Shown here piece by piece: positions 16,939 through 25,389 of a stretch of 64,000 nt of DNA. The DNA is from CAZKFG01 sp964551985 (GTDB taxonomy: Bacteria > Bacillota > Negativicutes > Acidaminococcales > JAISLQ01), in the NCBI GenBank assembly GCA_964551985.1, contig CAZKFG010000002.1, positions 1-64,000 on the forward strand, given 5' to 3'. Each line of letters starts with the position of its first letter. The stretch's first letter is position 1. The position numbers and the translations under genes were made by a program. Under the pieces are notes generated by a model. That model worked only from the letters and a program-made list of their open reading frames with translations. It was not told the origin of the DNA and ran no database searches.

Positions 16939-17637
16939 TTAATGATGTGATTCAAATGCTCCACGCATGTAGGATACGCCTAAAGCTGTAAAAATCATCG
17001 CTTGTATAGCACCTATCAAAATGCTAAAGCAAACCCAAAGTTCTGGTATAACCCAAGGGGTAAGTTGATAGAGCACAATCAAAAGAATTTCGCCTGCGAC
17101 AATGTTACCAAATAGACGAAAAGCAAGCGTGAATGGTCTTAAGACTTCATCGAGCAAATGCAGTGGAAGCATAAATATTGAAGGTTCAATAAAATGCTTT
17201 AGATGACCCAATCCATTTCTAGCTAAACCAACAATATAGATTGTAACAATTACAGTTAGACCTAAGCCTAGTGTGGTGTTAATATCATTTGTCGGTGAAG
17301 TAAAATGAAAATGAAAAGGTGTAAAAACTTGTGGAAGCAATCCCAATTCGTTGCCTACAAAAAGATACATAAACAATGTAAGGAAAAACGGTCCCATCAT
17401 TTTTTTACCTTTATCACCCAAGTTATCAGAAGTTAAACCGCCAATCAAATCAAAAACAGATTCTACAATCATTTGCATTTTGCCGGGTACAATCTTAGGA
17501 TTTCTCATTACTATAATCAAAATAAATGCGACTATAGCCATTGTAATCCACGACATATAAAGTGTTTGCATGTTGACAACAAAACCAGGGACAATCTCAG
17601 TTGGTGCAAAATCAATAATACTTTTTTCTCCTGCCAT
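16939..17637 (-). CDS. atpB: ATP synthase F0 subunit a
   Basis: 232 residues from the ATG at 17637, which follows AAAGGAG at ideal distance; the more upstream ATG at 17673 would overlap atpI and lacks this site. Five or six membrane helices. The essential arginine lies in helix 4 (LRPFTLAFRLFGNIVAGE), and a C-terminal GAIQAMIFTALGVSYMRGA stretch is typical. Forms the ion half-channels against the c ring. Confidence 0.96.
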   Translation of the reverse strand: MAGEKSIIDFAPTEIVPGFVVNMQTLYMSWITMAIVAFILIIVMRNPKIVPGKMQMIVESVFDLIGGLTSDNLGDKGKKMMGPFFLTLFMYLFVGNELGLLPQVFTPFHFHFTSPTNDINTTLGLGLTVIVTIYIVGLARNGLGHLKHFIEPSIFMLPLHLLDEVLRPFTLAFRLFGNIVAGEILLIVLYQLTPWVIPELWVCFSILIGAIQAMIFTALGVSYMRGAFESHH

Positions 17638-17641
17638 TTTC

Positions 17642-18040
17642 TCACTCCTTTCTGCACTCTGGGGAGTTATCATTTCCCCGCGCGGTTATTACAAAAAATA
17701 CTAGGCACACAAAGTGAATTAAAAAAAATGCTATAAAAAGTGCTGGCATGTAAATGCCTGCCTTTATCGCCACAAAAAAACTAACTGCCAAAAAGGCAAT
17801 CCTTTTGAACATGTTTTTTTTCATGATTATAAATGCTTTTTCAATAGTAGTCTTTGACCCTTTTTCAACATCTAATAGCATAATACTGTTATCAAATGTA
17901 GCAAATAACAATCCTATTGCCAAAGCATAAACAACTCTTGCTTGAAATAAAAAGCTACACAAAACCAAAATAAACAAAGAAAAAACAGTCGATACTAGTA
18001 AAAATTTCCATCTCATTTTTGCTACTGTATTAGTAGTCAT
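17642..18040 (-). CDS. atpI: AtpI-like ATP synthase accessory membrane protein
   Basis: 132 residues with four predicted membrane helices (about 13-32, 35-52, 75-95, 97-118). Sequence is weakly conserved, but size, topology and place directly before atpB match ATP synthase subunit I, which assists c-ring assembly. It ends four bases before the atpB start and overlaps the preceding gene by four bases. Confidence 0.7.
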   Translation of the reverse strand: MTTNTVAKMRWKFLLVSTVFSLFILVLCSFLFQARVVYALAIGLLFATFDNSIMLLDVEKGSKTTIEKAFIIMKKNMFKRIAFLAVSFFVAIKAGIYMPALFIAFFLIHFVCLVFFVITARGNDNSPECRKE

Positions 18041-18270
18041 TCATCATTACCTTTTTTATCCATCTCTTTATATAACTGTTTTTTAATCGCCCAAGCACCT
18101 GAAACAATACCCAATATCACTCCACCGACCCTACCAAAAGGTGAAGTACTAAAGTTTTCATCAATAAATCTTCCTAAAAAAAAGCCCATTATTATACTCC
18201 CTACAGCAGTTGATGTTATAAAGTTTACAATAAATAGACCTTTGGTCAAACTTTTCCAAGTATCTTTCAA
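18037..18270 (-). CDS. AtpZ/AtpI-family small membrane protein
   Basis: 77 residues, two membrane helices (about 12-35 and 47-64) with the family pattern GxxxGxxxD (GFFLGRFIDENF) and a charged tail. First gene of the ATP synthase operon. AtpZ-like proteins form a small transporter-like complex with AtpI in some bacteria, proposed to handle Mg2+ or Ca2+. The 158 bases upstream are very AT-rich and must hold the operon promoter, but no single clear -35/-10 pair stands out. Confidence 0.75.
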   Translation of the reverse strand: MKDTWKSLTKGLFIVNFITSTAVGSIIMGFFLGRFIDENFSTSPFGRVGGVILGIVSGAWAIKKQLYKEMDKKGNDE

Positions 18271-18428
18271 AACTGCTACTCCTTTGTAAAAGCAGCCTTA
18301 TTTCTATAAAAATGACAATTATTATTAGTATTTCAATATGCTAATAAATAACAAAACAAGCTTAGCATAAAATTAATAAAATTACAATATTCTGTAAAAA
18401 TTTTTAAATTATAATTTTTTGTACAATT

Positions 18429-19577
18429 TTAAAACAAATCAATTTTTCTAGGCAAAAATCCTTTCTCATGTAAAATCGTCTGCACTATCCTTTGCGCAGC
18501 TAAACCATCACCATAAGGATTTTTTGCTTTAGACAACTTTTGGTAAACCTCTGGATTTTTAAGAAGCTCCATAACCGTTGCAAAAACTTTATCTTTATCC
18601 GTTCCAACAAGTTTTACCGTACCAGCCTCAACAGCCTCAGGTCGTTCAGTGGTATTTCGAAGAACCAATACTGGTACTCCTAAAGAAGGCGCTTCTTCTT
18701 GAACACCACCAGAATCACTTAAAATCAAATATGACCTTGCCATCAGATTAGCAAATGGTTGATAATCAAGCGGTTCAATCAAATTAATTCTGTCTTGACC
18801 AGAGAGTTCTTGGGCTACAAGCTCACTTACAATAGGATTTTTATGTACAGGAAAAATAATCTCTATATCATCACGTAAATTGACAAGTTCACGCATGGCT
18901 ATATAAATATTTCTTAAAGGCTCTCCCCAATTTTCTCTTCTGTGAGTTGTAACAAGAATTATTTTTCGACCACTTTTCAAACATTTCTCTATCACAGGAT
19001 TAGAAAATTCGTAGTCTTTATCAACCGTCTGCTTTAATGAATCAATTACAGTATTACCTGTTACAAATATTTTGTCTTTAGATATATTTTCTCTAAGCAA
19101 ATTATCTCTAGAAACATTTGTCGGCGCAAAATGATAATCTGTCAAGGCACCTGTCAAGTGTCTATTCATCTCTTCAGGAAAAGGAGAATATTTATCACCA
19201 GTTCTAAGTCCAGCTTCCACATGCCCTATAGATATTTGCTGGTAATATGCAGCTAGTGCACCCATAAATGTAGTTGTCGTATCACCGTGAACCAATACTA
19301 AATCTGGCTTTATTTGAGTAAAAACTTCCCCTAAACCAAGTAAGGCTTTGCTCGTAACATCATATAAGGTTTGACGCTGAGTCATTATATTTAAATCAAA
19401 ATCTGGTTTTATATCAAAAAGATGTAAAACTTGATCTAACATTTGTCTATGTTGAGCTGTTACAACAACATAAGACTGGATATATTGTTCATATTTTTTA
19501 AGCTCTAATACTACAGGTGCCATTTTAATAGCTTCTGGTCTTGTACCAAAAATAGTCGCTATTTTTATTTTTTTCAA
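18429..19577 (-). CDS. wecB: UDP-N-acetylglucosamine 2-epimerase (non-hydrolysing)
   Basis: 382 residues from the TTG at 19577. Upstream in-frame ATGs exist (19583, 19598), but GGAGG lies seven bases before this TTG and only one base before the 19583 ATG, and the resulting N-terminus KKIKIATIFGTRPEAIKM is the family standard. Converts UDP-GlcNAc to UDP-ManNAc for surface polysaccharide linkage units. Visible: GTRPEAIKM, HGDTTT, HVEAGLRTGD, THRRENWG, SDSGGVQEEAP. Same position relative to the atp operon as mnaA in Bacillus. Confidence 0.94.
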   Translation of the reverse strand: MKKIKIATIFGTRPEAIKMAPVVLELKKYEQYIQSYVVVTAQHRQMLDQVLHLFDIKPDFDLNIMTQRQTLYDVTSKALLGLGEVFTQIKPDLVLVHGDTTTTFMGALAAYYQQISIGHVEAGLRTGDKYSPFPEEMNRHLTGALTDYHFAPTNVSRDNLLRENISKDKIFVTGNTVIDSLKQTVDKDYEFSNPVIEKCLKSGRKIILVTTHRRENWGEPLRNIYIAMRELVNLRDDIEIIFPVHKNPIVSELVAQELSGQDRINLIEPLDYQPFANLMARSYLILSDSGGVQEEAPSLGVPVLVLRNTTERPEAVEAGTVKLVGTDKDKVFATVMELLKNPEVYQKLSKAKNPYGDGLAAQRIVQTILHEKGFLPRKIDLF

Positions 19578-19605
19578 AATCATGCCTCCAATTTTCAAAT
19601 AAAAA

Positions 19606-19633
19606 AAGATGAAAAGATAGCTCCCTTCATCTT
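19606..19633 (-). terminator. terminator between tagO and wecB, with an overlapping alternative hairpin
   Basis: Arms 19606-19613 and 19626-19633 (AAGATGAA/TTCATCTT on the plus strand) are followed on the minus strand by a T run. A second stem, 19614-19621 with 19648-19655 (AAGATAGC/GCTATCTT), has one arm inside the first loop, so the two structures exclude each other, like an attenuator. Confidence 0.55.
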
Positions 19634-19663
19634 CAAAAGAGCTAACCGCTATCTTAAACTACA

Positions 19664-20677
19664 TCAAACATCATTTAAAATACCAATTTTTTTAGCCCCT
19701 AAAAATATCACTATAACCACAATGCCAATAACAACCATTGCTAAAAATCTATTGCTACCAGTAAACAACAATGCGCTAAAACTAAGCATTGCACTAATTA
19801 AATACATCAATAAAACAGTCTGCCTTTGGCTAAGACCAGCGGCAAGTAACCTATGATGTAAATGCCCTTTATCAGGCTGAAAAATAGGTTTCCCGTTTGA
19901 GTATCTGCGCAATATGGCAAACAAAGTGTCCAAAATAGGTAGCCCCAGCGCAATAATAGGCACTAAAAGTGCAATTGCAGCAGCGCTTTTTACAACACCT
20001 AAAACAGAAATCGCAGCCAACATATAACCTAAGAACATACTACCAGTATCACCCATAAAGATGGACGCAGGGTTAAAATTATATCTTATAAAAGCTAAAA
20101 TAGATCCTGCTAAAGCCGCCGTCAGAACTGCAACAACATAAAAACTATTTTGCATAGCGACAATACAAACTGTTGCCGAAGCAATAAAAGCAACCCCTGC
20201 TGCTAAACCATCTAAGCCGTCAATCAAATTAAGTGCATTAGTCATAGAAACAATCCACAAAACCGTAACAGGTATAGAAAAATGATCCATATATAAATAG
20301 CCACCAGCACCTGGATAAGCTAACCATTCTATGCGAATATCAAATAAAACTAATACTAAAGCAGCTAAAATTTGCCCTGAAAGCTTAACTTTTGCCGGTA
20401 TTTGATATATATCATCAATAATACCAACTAAAACAATAACCGTACCGCCAGCAATCAAGCCTTTTATTTCTTGAGTAATAGGCAAGCTGGCAAAAACAGA
20501 CACAACAAAACCTAAATATATCGCAAGACCACCAATACGAGGGATAGGTTTTTTATGGACTTTGCGAAAATCAGGTTTGTCAATAGCACCCATTTTTCTG
20601 GCTAAACGTTTAACCACAGGCGTTAAAAGAAAGCAGACAACAAGTCCTACTAAAAACGCCACAATAAAAGCGTGCAT
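19664..20677 (-). CDS. tagO: undecaprenyl-phosphate GlcNAc-1-phosphate transferase (TagO/WecA type)
   Basis: 337 residues, about ten membrane helices, MraY/WecA family. Motifs: RKVHKKPIPRIGGLAIY near the N-terminus, the aspartate pair GIIDDIYQ, NALNLIDGLDGLAAG, FMGDTGSMFLGY, and the cytoplasmic loop with FQPDKGHLHHRL, which marks the GlcNAc-1-P (WecA/TagO) branch rather than MraY. It starts a lipid-linked surface glycan; wecB downstream supplies a sugar for the same pathway. A perfect TTGACA promoter lies upstream. Confidence 0.93.
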   Translation of the reverse strand: MHAFIVAFLVGLVVCFLLTPVVKRLARKMGAIDKPDFRKVHKKPIPRIGGLAIYLGFVVSVFASLPITQEIKGLIAGGTVIVLVGIIDDIYQIPAKVKLSGQILAALVLVLFDIRIEWLAYPGAGGYLYMDHFSIPVTVLWIVSMTNALNLIDGLDGLAAGVAFIASATVCIVAMQNSFYVVAVLTAALAGSILAFIRYNFNPASIFMGDTGSMFLGYMLAAISVLGVVKSAAAIALLVPIIALGLPILDTLFAILRRYSNGKPIFQPDKGHLHHRLLAAGLSQRQTVLLMYLISAMLSFSALLFTGSNRFLAMVVIGIVVIVIFLGAKKIGILNDV

Positions 20678-20709
20678 GAAAATATCCTCTCATCATTTAT
20701 ATTAGAGTA

Positions 20710-20738
20710 AGTTTACATTAGCATATGTTTATTGTCAA
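20710..20738 (-). promoter_or_regulatory. promoter for tagO
   Basis: Minus strand: TTGACA (20733-20738), 17-base spacer, TAAACT (20710-20715). Perfect -35 and correct spacing; about 30 bases upstream of the tagO start, in the gap after the deaminase gene. Confidence 0.65.
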
Positions 20739-20749
20739 TTAAAAGTACT

Positions 20750-21199
20750 CTACATAACAACCATTTCTATATTAGCCTCTTTTAGCATCTTCTCTGCTAG
20801 TTCATCAGGATAAGGGTTTGCAAAAACTATTTTTACAATACCTGCATTGATAAGCATTTTAGCGCACACTATGCAAGGTTGATGAGTACAATAGAGCGTA
20901 GAGCCTTCAATGCTTATTCCATGAAGTGCCGCTTGAATAATTGCATTTTGTTCGGCATGAAGCCCTCGGCAAAGTTCATGCATTTTACCTGACGGAACAT
21001 TTAACTGCTCACGCAAACAACCAACAGTTTCACAATGAGCAATCTTTTGCGGTACACCATTGTATCCTGTTGCCAAAATACGTTTATCTTTTACCAAGAT
21101 AGCACCAACACTACGTCTTAAACATGTTGATCGTTTTTGTGCAGTGTTAGCAAACTCCATAAAATATTCGTCCCAATGAGGTCTATTATTTGTTTGCAT
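20750..21199 (-). CDS. comEB: dCMP/cytidine deaminase family protein
   Basis: 149 residues from the ATG at 21199 (GAGGAAATAGTT upstream). A longer frame into glyA has no support. Zinc-deaminase motifs: HAEQNAI (zinc His and catalytic Glu) and QPCIVCAKML (two zinc Cys). MEFANTAQKRSTCLRRSVGAI is typical of the dCMP deaminase/ComEB group, which makes dUMP for thymidylate synthesis. It follows glyA by 10 bp; both serve thymidylate/one-carbon flow. Confidence 0.88.
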   Translation of the reverse strand: MQTNNRPHWDEYFMEFANTAQKRSTCLRRSVGAILVKDKRILATGYNGVPQKIAHCETVGCLREQLNVPSGKMHELCRGLHAEQNAIIQAALHGISIEGSTLYCTHQPCIVCAKMLINAGIVKIVFANPYPDELAEKMLKEANIEMVVM

Positions 21200-21209
21200 A
21201 ACTATTTCC

Positions 21210-22454
21210 TCAAACAATTTGCGTATACAAAGGATGTTTGTCACAAAGAACAGTAACTCTTTGTCTAGCTTCTTGCATAACTTTTGTATCTTCAAGATTC
21301 TTAAGTACCAAAGATATAATTGCTGCTACTTCTTTCATATCGGCTGTTGTAAACCCGCGAGTGGTAACCGCCGCAGTACCAAGTCTTATACCACTTGTTA
21401 TAAAAGGACTTGTTTCATCAAAAGGAATAGTGTTTTTATTTACAGTAACACCAATCTCATCAAGCGCTTTTTCTGCCTGTTTACCTGTAAGTCCTTGTGG
21501 TCTTAAATCTACAAGCATCATATGATTGTCAGTGCCATCTGAAACGATGCGAAAACCTTCTTTTTTAAGTGCAAAAGCCAGTTCACTTGCATTATCTACA
21601 ATATTTTTTTGATATTGTTTAAACTCATCACTCATAGCCTCTAAAAAAGACACCGCTTTAGCTGCAATAACGTGCATGAGTGGTCCCCCTTGAATACCAG
21701 GGAAAATAGCTTTATCAATAGCTTTAGCATATTCTTCTTTACACAATATTAGTCCTCCACGTGGTCCACGCAAAGTTTTATGTGTTGTTGATGTGACAAT
21801 ATCGGCATAAAGTACTGGATTTGGATGCAATCCTGCAGCAACAAGTCCCGCAACGTGAGCCATATCAACCATAAGCATACAACCTACTTGTTTGGCGATT
21901 TGTGCCATTTTTTCATAGTCAATAAATCTAGAATATGCGCTAGCACCAGCAACAATCATCTTTGGCTTGTGTTCAAGCGCTATCGCTCTTAAAAGGTCAT
22001 AATCTATTGTTTCTGTGTCTTTTGTTACGCCATAAGGCACAATGTTAAAATAACTGCCTGATAAGTTAACAGGGCTACCGTGTGTTAAATGACCACCATG
22101 TGATAAATTCATACCTAAAATAGTGTCTCCTGGTTTTAAAAAAGCAAAATAAACAGCAGTATTTGCTTGTGCACCAGAATGTGCTTGGACATTAGCATGT
22201 TCAGCAACAAACAATTTTTTTGCTCTATCAATAGCTAGCTGTTCGACAACATCAACAAATTCACAACCGCCATAATAGCGCTTTTCAGGATAGCCTTCAG
22301 CATATTTATTTGTCAAAACACTACCTAACGCTTCTAAAATTGGATAGCTAACAAAATTTTCTGAAGCAATAAGCTCTATATTATTTCTTTGTCTGTTTAA
22401 CTCCTTGGTCATTGCCTCATATAACTGTGCATCAACATCTTTTAAAAAAGCCAT
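21210..22454 (-). CDS. glyA: serine hydroxymethyltransferase
   Basis: 414 residues from the ATG at 22454; GAGGAG is nine bases upstream, whereas the ATG at 22463 touches it. PLP enzyme converting serine plus tetrahydrofolate to glycine plus methylene-THF. Visible: IELIASENFVS, KYAEGYPEKRYYGG, VDMAHVAGLVAAG, and TSTTHKTLRGPRGG with the PLP lysine at about 226. Works with the glycine-cleavage operon at 55-61 kb. Confidence 0.97.
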   Translation of the reverse strand: MAFLKDVDAQLYEAMTKELNRQRNNIELIASENFVSYPILEALGSVLTNKYAEGYPEKRYYGGCEFVDVVEQLAIDRAKKLFVAEHANVQAHSGAQANTAVYFAFLKPGDTILGMNLSHGGHLTHGSPVNLSGSYFNIVPYGVTKDTETIDYDLLRAIALEHKPKMIVAGASAYSRFIDYEKMAQIAKQVGCMLMVDMAHVAGLVAAGLHPNPVLYADIVTSTTHKTLRGPRGGLILCKEEYAKAIDKAIFPGIQGGPLMHVIAAKAVSFLEAMSDEFKQYQKNIVDNASELAFALKKEGFRIVSDGTDNHMMLVDLRPQGLTGKQAEKALDEIGVTVNKNTIPFDETSPFITSGIRLGTAAVTTRGFTTADMKEVAAIISLVLKNLEDTKVMQEARQRVTVLCDKHPLYTQIV

Positions 22455-22477
22455 TGTAATCATCTCCTCATTTTTTA

Positions 22478-22903
22478 TTAATCTATCATATCCAGTCGTC
22501 TTTGATGACGACCATTTGCAAAATCAGTCTTAAGCCATTGTCTTACTATCATATCAGCTGTGCCAAATCCTATAACTCTAGCACCTAGACACAAAACATT
22601 TGCATCGTTGTGTTCTCTACTCATAACCGCAGAAAAAACATCATTACAAAGTGCAGCTCTAATACCTTTATGTCTATTTGCCACAATAGACACTCCAATA
22701 CCTGTACCGCAAATCAAAATACCTCTGGAAAATTCACCGTTTGTTATAGCTTGACAAAGTTTTTTAGCTATTACCGGATAATCACAAGATGTTTCATCAA
22801 ATATACCCAAATCTTCAAACTCAACGCCAACATTCTGTAGAGTCTCTTTAAGTTCTTCTTTCAGTCTGTAACCACCATGATCACAGCCAATAGCTAATCG
22901 CAT
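22478..22903 (-). CDS. rpiB: ribose-5-phosphate isomerase B
   Basis: 141 residues. RpiB/LacAB family: IGCDHGGYRLKEEL at the N-terminus (Asp-His for ring opening), GILICGTGIGVSIVANR with the catalytic cysteine, and REHNDANVLCLGAR. Interconverts ribose 5-phosphate and ribulose 5-phosphate. Located between a phosphatase gene (3-bp gap) and glyA as in Bacillus (ywlE-ywlF-...-glyA). Confidence 0.95.
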   Translation of the reverse strand: MRLAIGCDHGGYRLKEELKETLQNVGVEFEDLGIFDETSCDYPVIAKKLCQAITNGEFSRGILICGTGIGVSIVANRHKGIRAALCNDVFSAVMSREHNDANVLCLGARVIGFGTADMIVRQWLKTDFANGRHQRRLDMID

Positions 22904-22906
22904 TTA

Positions 22907-23362
22907 CTAATCACCTTTTTTCAAATTAATAATTTTAGGTAAAACTTTATCTATCAAATCTTGTAGTTGCTCTAAACAAACATCATATTCTTGTTGGCTT
23001 TGTCCAAACGGATCGCAAACATCATTATCTCCTGCCAAAGCATGCACTTTTTGCTTGAATTCTGGATACATATCAATAACAATCTTTAAATGTATTTTAG
23101 TCATAACAAAAACCATGTCTGCTGATTGCAACAGCTCTTTAGTCAATCTTGTAGAACAAAATTCATCAACAAAAATATCTTTTTTAACAAGTGCATTTCT
23201 AGCTTTATCTGACAAACTATCATTATCTTGAGCATAAATACCCGCCGAACAAACCTTAAAGTCTGCTTGCAAATTAGCATTTTTCAACTTATGTTGCAAA
23301 AACATTTGCGCCATTGGGCTACGGCAAGTATTACCTGTGCATACAAACAGTACTGTCGGCAT
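22907..23362 (-). CDS. low-molecular-weight protein-tyrosine/arginine phosphatase
   Basis: 151 residues. N-terminal P-loop VCTGNTCRSPMA (CX5R, nucleophile Cys8, Arg14) and C-terminal acid loop VCDPFGQSQQEYD. The neighbour and sequence match YwlE of Bacillus, a protein-arginine phosphatase; the residue after the loop Asn is Thr (CTGNTCR), as reported for YwlE-type enzymes, so arginine phosphatase activity is plausible. No mcsB kinase is in the window. Confidence 0.88.
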   Translation of the reverse strand: MPTVLFVCTGNTCRSPMAQMFLQHKLKNANLQADFKVCSAGIYAQDNDSLSDKARNALVKKDIFVDEFCSTRLTKELLQSADMVFVMTKIHLKIVIDMYPEFKQKVHALAGDNDVCDPFGQSQQEYDVCLEQLQDLIDKVLPKIINLKKGD

Positions 23363-23442
23363 AATTACACCCTTTCATATCCAATTTAGTCTATCGATAT
23401 ATTTTAGCATATTTTAATTTAAAAGTATATTTTTCTTAGCAG

Positions 23443-24504
23443 CTAAGCAAAAACACTATCAAAATCTTGTTTGTTTTCAATTATTTTTGTTTGTGCCGCT
23501 TTTTCCAGTCTATTCATTATTGCTTGACCTATATTGTCAGTTCTAACGCTACTGACTAAAATAATCTCTACACCACATTTATCAAAATCACGCAACCATC
23601 TGTAAAGATTTTTAGCTAAATCATCAGTTTTATCACATTGCCAGCCACCAAAAGATATAATCTCTTTCGGTAGCTTTTGTAAAACTTCTTGAGAAGCCAA
23701 AACTCCAACCTTCCATTGTTTTTGCTCAAAAAATTCAAGCAAAAACAAAATATTCGACTGCAAGAATTCTTCTGTAAACAAATAAACACTAGCTTTAGGA
23801 GAATAATGTTTATATTTCATTCCAGGCGCTTTAGGAGTTTTATCAGATTCAATTTGCGTAGCGCTTTTGACTGCAACAACTTTTTCCAATTGCTCTTTAG
23901 TTATACCACCCGGTCTTAAAATAATGCACTCATCGCTTGTACAATCTACAACTGTAGACTCTAACCCAATGTTTGCTTGTCCTCCGTCAATAATTGCGTC
24001 CACTTTGCCATCTAAATCTTTTTGCACAGTAGTAGCATCAGTAGGACTAGGACGCCCAGAAATGTTAGCACTAGGCGCAGCAATCGGAACTTGGCAAAGT
24101 CTGATAAAATCTCTTGCCACATCATTTTTTGGCATTCTTATAGCAACAGTATTAAGACCTGCTGTAACTGCATCTGGAATATGCCCTTGTTTTGGCAAAA
24201 TAACGGTTAAAGGCCCAGGCCAAAAGGCATCCATTAATTTTTCTGCGTTAATAGATATATTTTTTGCTAAGCTATAAACATCCTTTTTTTCTGCGATGTG
24301 TAAAATTAAAGGATTATCAGACGGTCTTCCTTTAGCTAAAAAAATTTTCTCCACCGCTACAGAAGATAGTCCATTTGCCCCAAGTCCATAAACAGTTTCC
24401 GTAGGAAAAGCCACAAGCCCATTATTTTTTATTATATGTGCCGCTTTATTTAAAATTTCTATATCTTCTTGATTATTTTTTAGCTGCCAATAGGAACTCT
24501 TCAA
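23443..24504 (-). CDS. tsaC: threonylcarbamoyl-AMP synthase (Sua5 type)
   Basis: About 353 residues; TTG at 24504 has AAGG eight bases upstream and is preferred over the TTG at 24510. Overlaps the end of prmC by about 30 bases. N-terminal YrdC/TsaC domain (about 15-205: FPTETVYGLGANG, KGRPSDNPLILHI, AAPSANISGRPSPT) and a C-terminal Sua5 domain joined by the linker PGMKYKHYSP. Makes threonylcarbamoyl-AMP for tRNA t6A37, needed to read ANN codons. Confidence 0.94.
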   Translation of the reverse strand: MKSSYWQLKNNQEDIEILNKAAHIIKNNGLVAFPTETVYGLGANGLSSVAVEKIFLAKGRPSDNPLILHIAEKKDVYSLAKNISINAEKLMDAFWPGPLTVILPKQGHIPDAVTAGLNTVAIRMPKNDVARDFIRLCQVPIAAPSANISGRPSPTDATTVQKDLDGKVDAIIDGGQANIGLESTVVDCTSDECIILRPGGITKEQLEKVVAVKSATQIESDKTPKAPGMKYKHYSPKASVYLFTEEFLQSNILFLLEFFEQKQWKVGVLASQEVLQKLPKEIISFGGWQCDKTDDLAKNLYRWLRDFDKCGVEIILVSSVRTDNIGQAIMNRLEKAAQTKIIENKQDFDSVFA

Positions 24505-25387
24505 CTTCAAAGCCTTCTTCCGCCATTAATATTATGCGATCTAAACCTGCATAATCACAAATTACTTTATTGTTTGAAAAACCATAATCATTTGCCAAAC
24601 GCAAAACATCTTGTGCCTGTTCACTGCCGATTTCCAACAAAACAAGATAGTTATCTGTCAAAAAGCTTTTGGCATTTTTAATGATAACTTTATAAAAATC
24701 AAGTCCATCTATCCCGCCATCTAAGGCTAGTTTTGGCTCTATCTGTACTTCTTTTGCCAAGGTATCTATTATTTTTGTCGGAATATATGGGGGATTAGAA
24801 ACAATCAAATTGAATTTTTGTCCTGCAATTTTGCTTGCAAAATAATCTCTCATATCTGCTTGTTTGAAAGCTACCCTATCTGATAGAGAAAATTTTTCGG
24901 CATTTATCATAGCTCTATTTAAAGCAAGTTCACTCACATCTATTGCCAACGCTTTTACTTCTGGACAATTATAGGCTATAGATAAAGCCAATGCACCGCT
25001 ACCTGTTCCTACATCTAAAATACTTAAAGCATCATTTTGTTTGCAATATTTAATTGCAAGTTCTGCTAACAACTCTGTTTCAGGTCTTGGTATTAAGACA
25101 TTGTTATCAACGGTAAATGCCATATTTAAAAAGTGTTTCTCAGCAATTATGTAAGCTACTGGTTCACCTTTTACGCGCCTTATTACAAACTGGCGATAAA
25201 CATCCAGTTCATTTTTTTGCAAAGGTTGGTCAAAATGAACATACAAATGCAATCTATCCTTATTTAAAACATGGCAAAGCAGTATTTCTGCATCAAGTCT
25301 TGCCGTAGAAATAGCATACTTACTGAAATACTGCTTTGTTTGATTGATAATTTCCCCGATTGTCCAACTTTTCTCTTGGGTACTCAT
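24473..25387 (-). CDS. prmC: release-factor glutamine methyltransferase PrmC
   Basis: 304 residues. Helical N-terminal domain, then a SAM-binding Rossmann domain: DVGTGSGALAL (125-135) and the catalytic NPPY (198-201). Methylates the glutamine of the GGQ motif in release factors; its substrate gene prfA is immediately upstream (2-bp gap). Confidence 0.95.
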   Translation of the reverse strand: MSTQEKSWTIGEIINQTKQYFSKYAISTARLDAEILLCHVLNKDRLHLYVHFDQPLQKNELDVYRQFVIRRVKGEPVAYIIAEKHFLNMAFTVDNNVLIPRPETELLAELAIKYCKQNDALSILDVGTGSGALALSIAYNCPEVKALAIDVSELALNRAMINAEKFSLSDRVAFKQADMRDYFASKIAGQKFNLIVSNPPYIPTKIIDTLAKEVQIEPKLALDGGIDGLDFYKVIIKNAKSFLTDNYLVLLEIGSEQAQDVLRLANDYGFSNNKVICDYAGLDRIILMAEEGFEVEEFLLAAKK

Positions 25388-25389
25388 TT

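Noticed and set aside
23867..24277. 136-residue plus-strand frame
   Set aside because: Antisense to the strongly recognised sua5 gene; no independent evidence.
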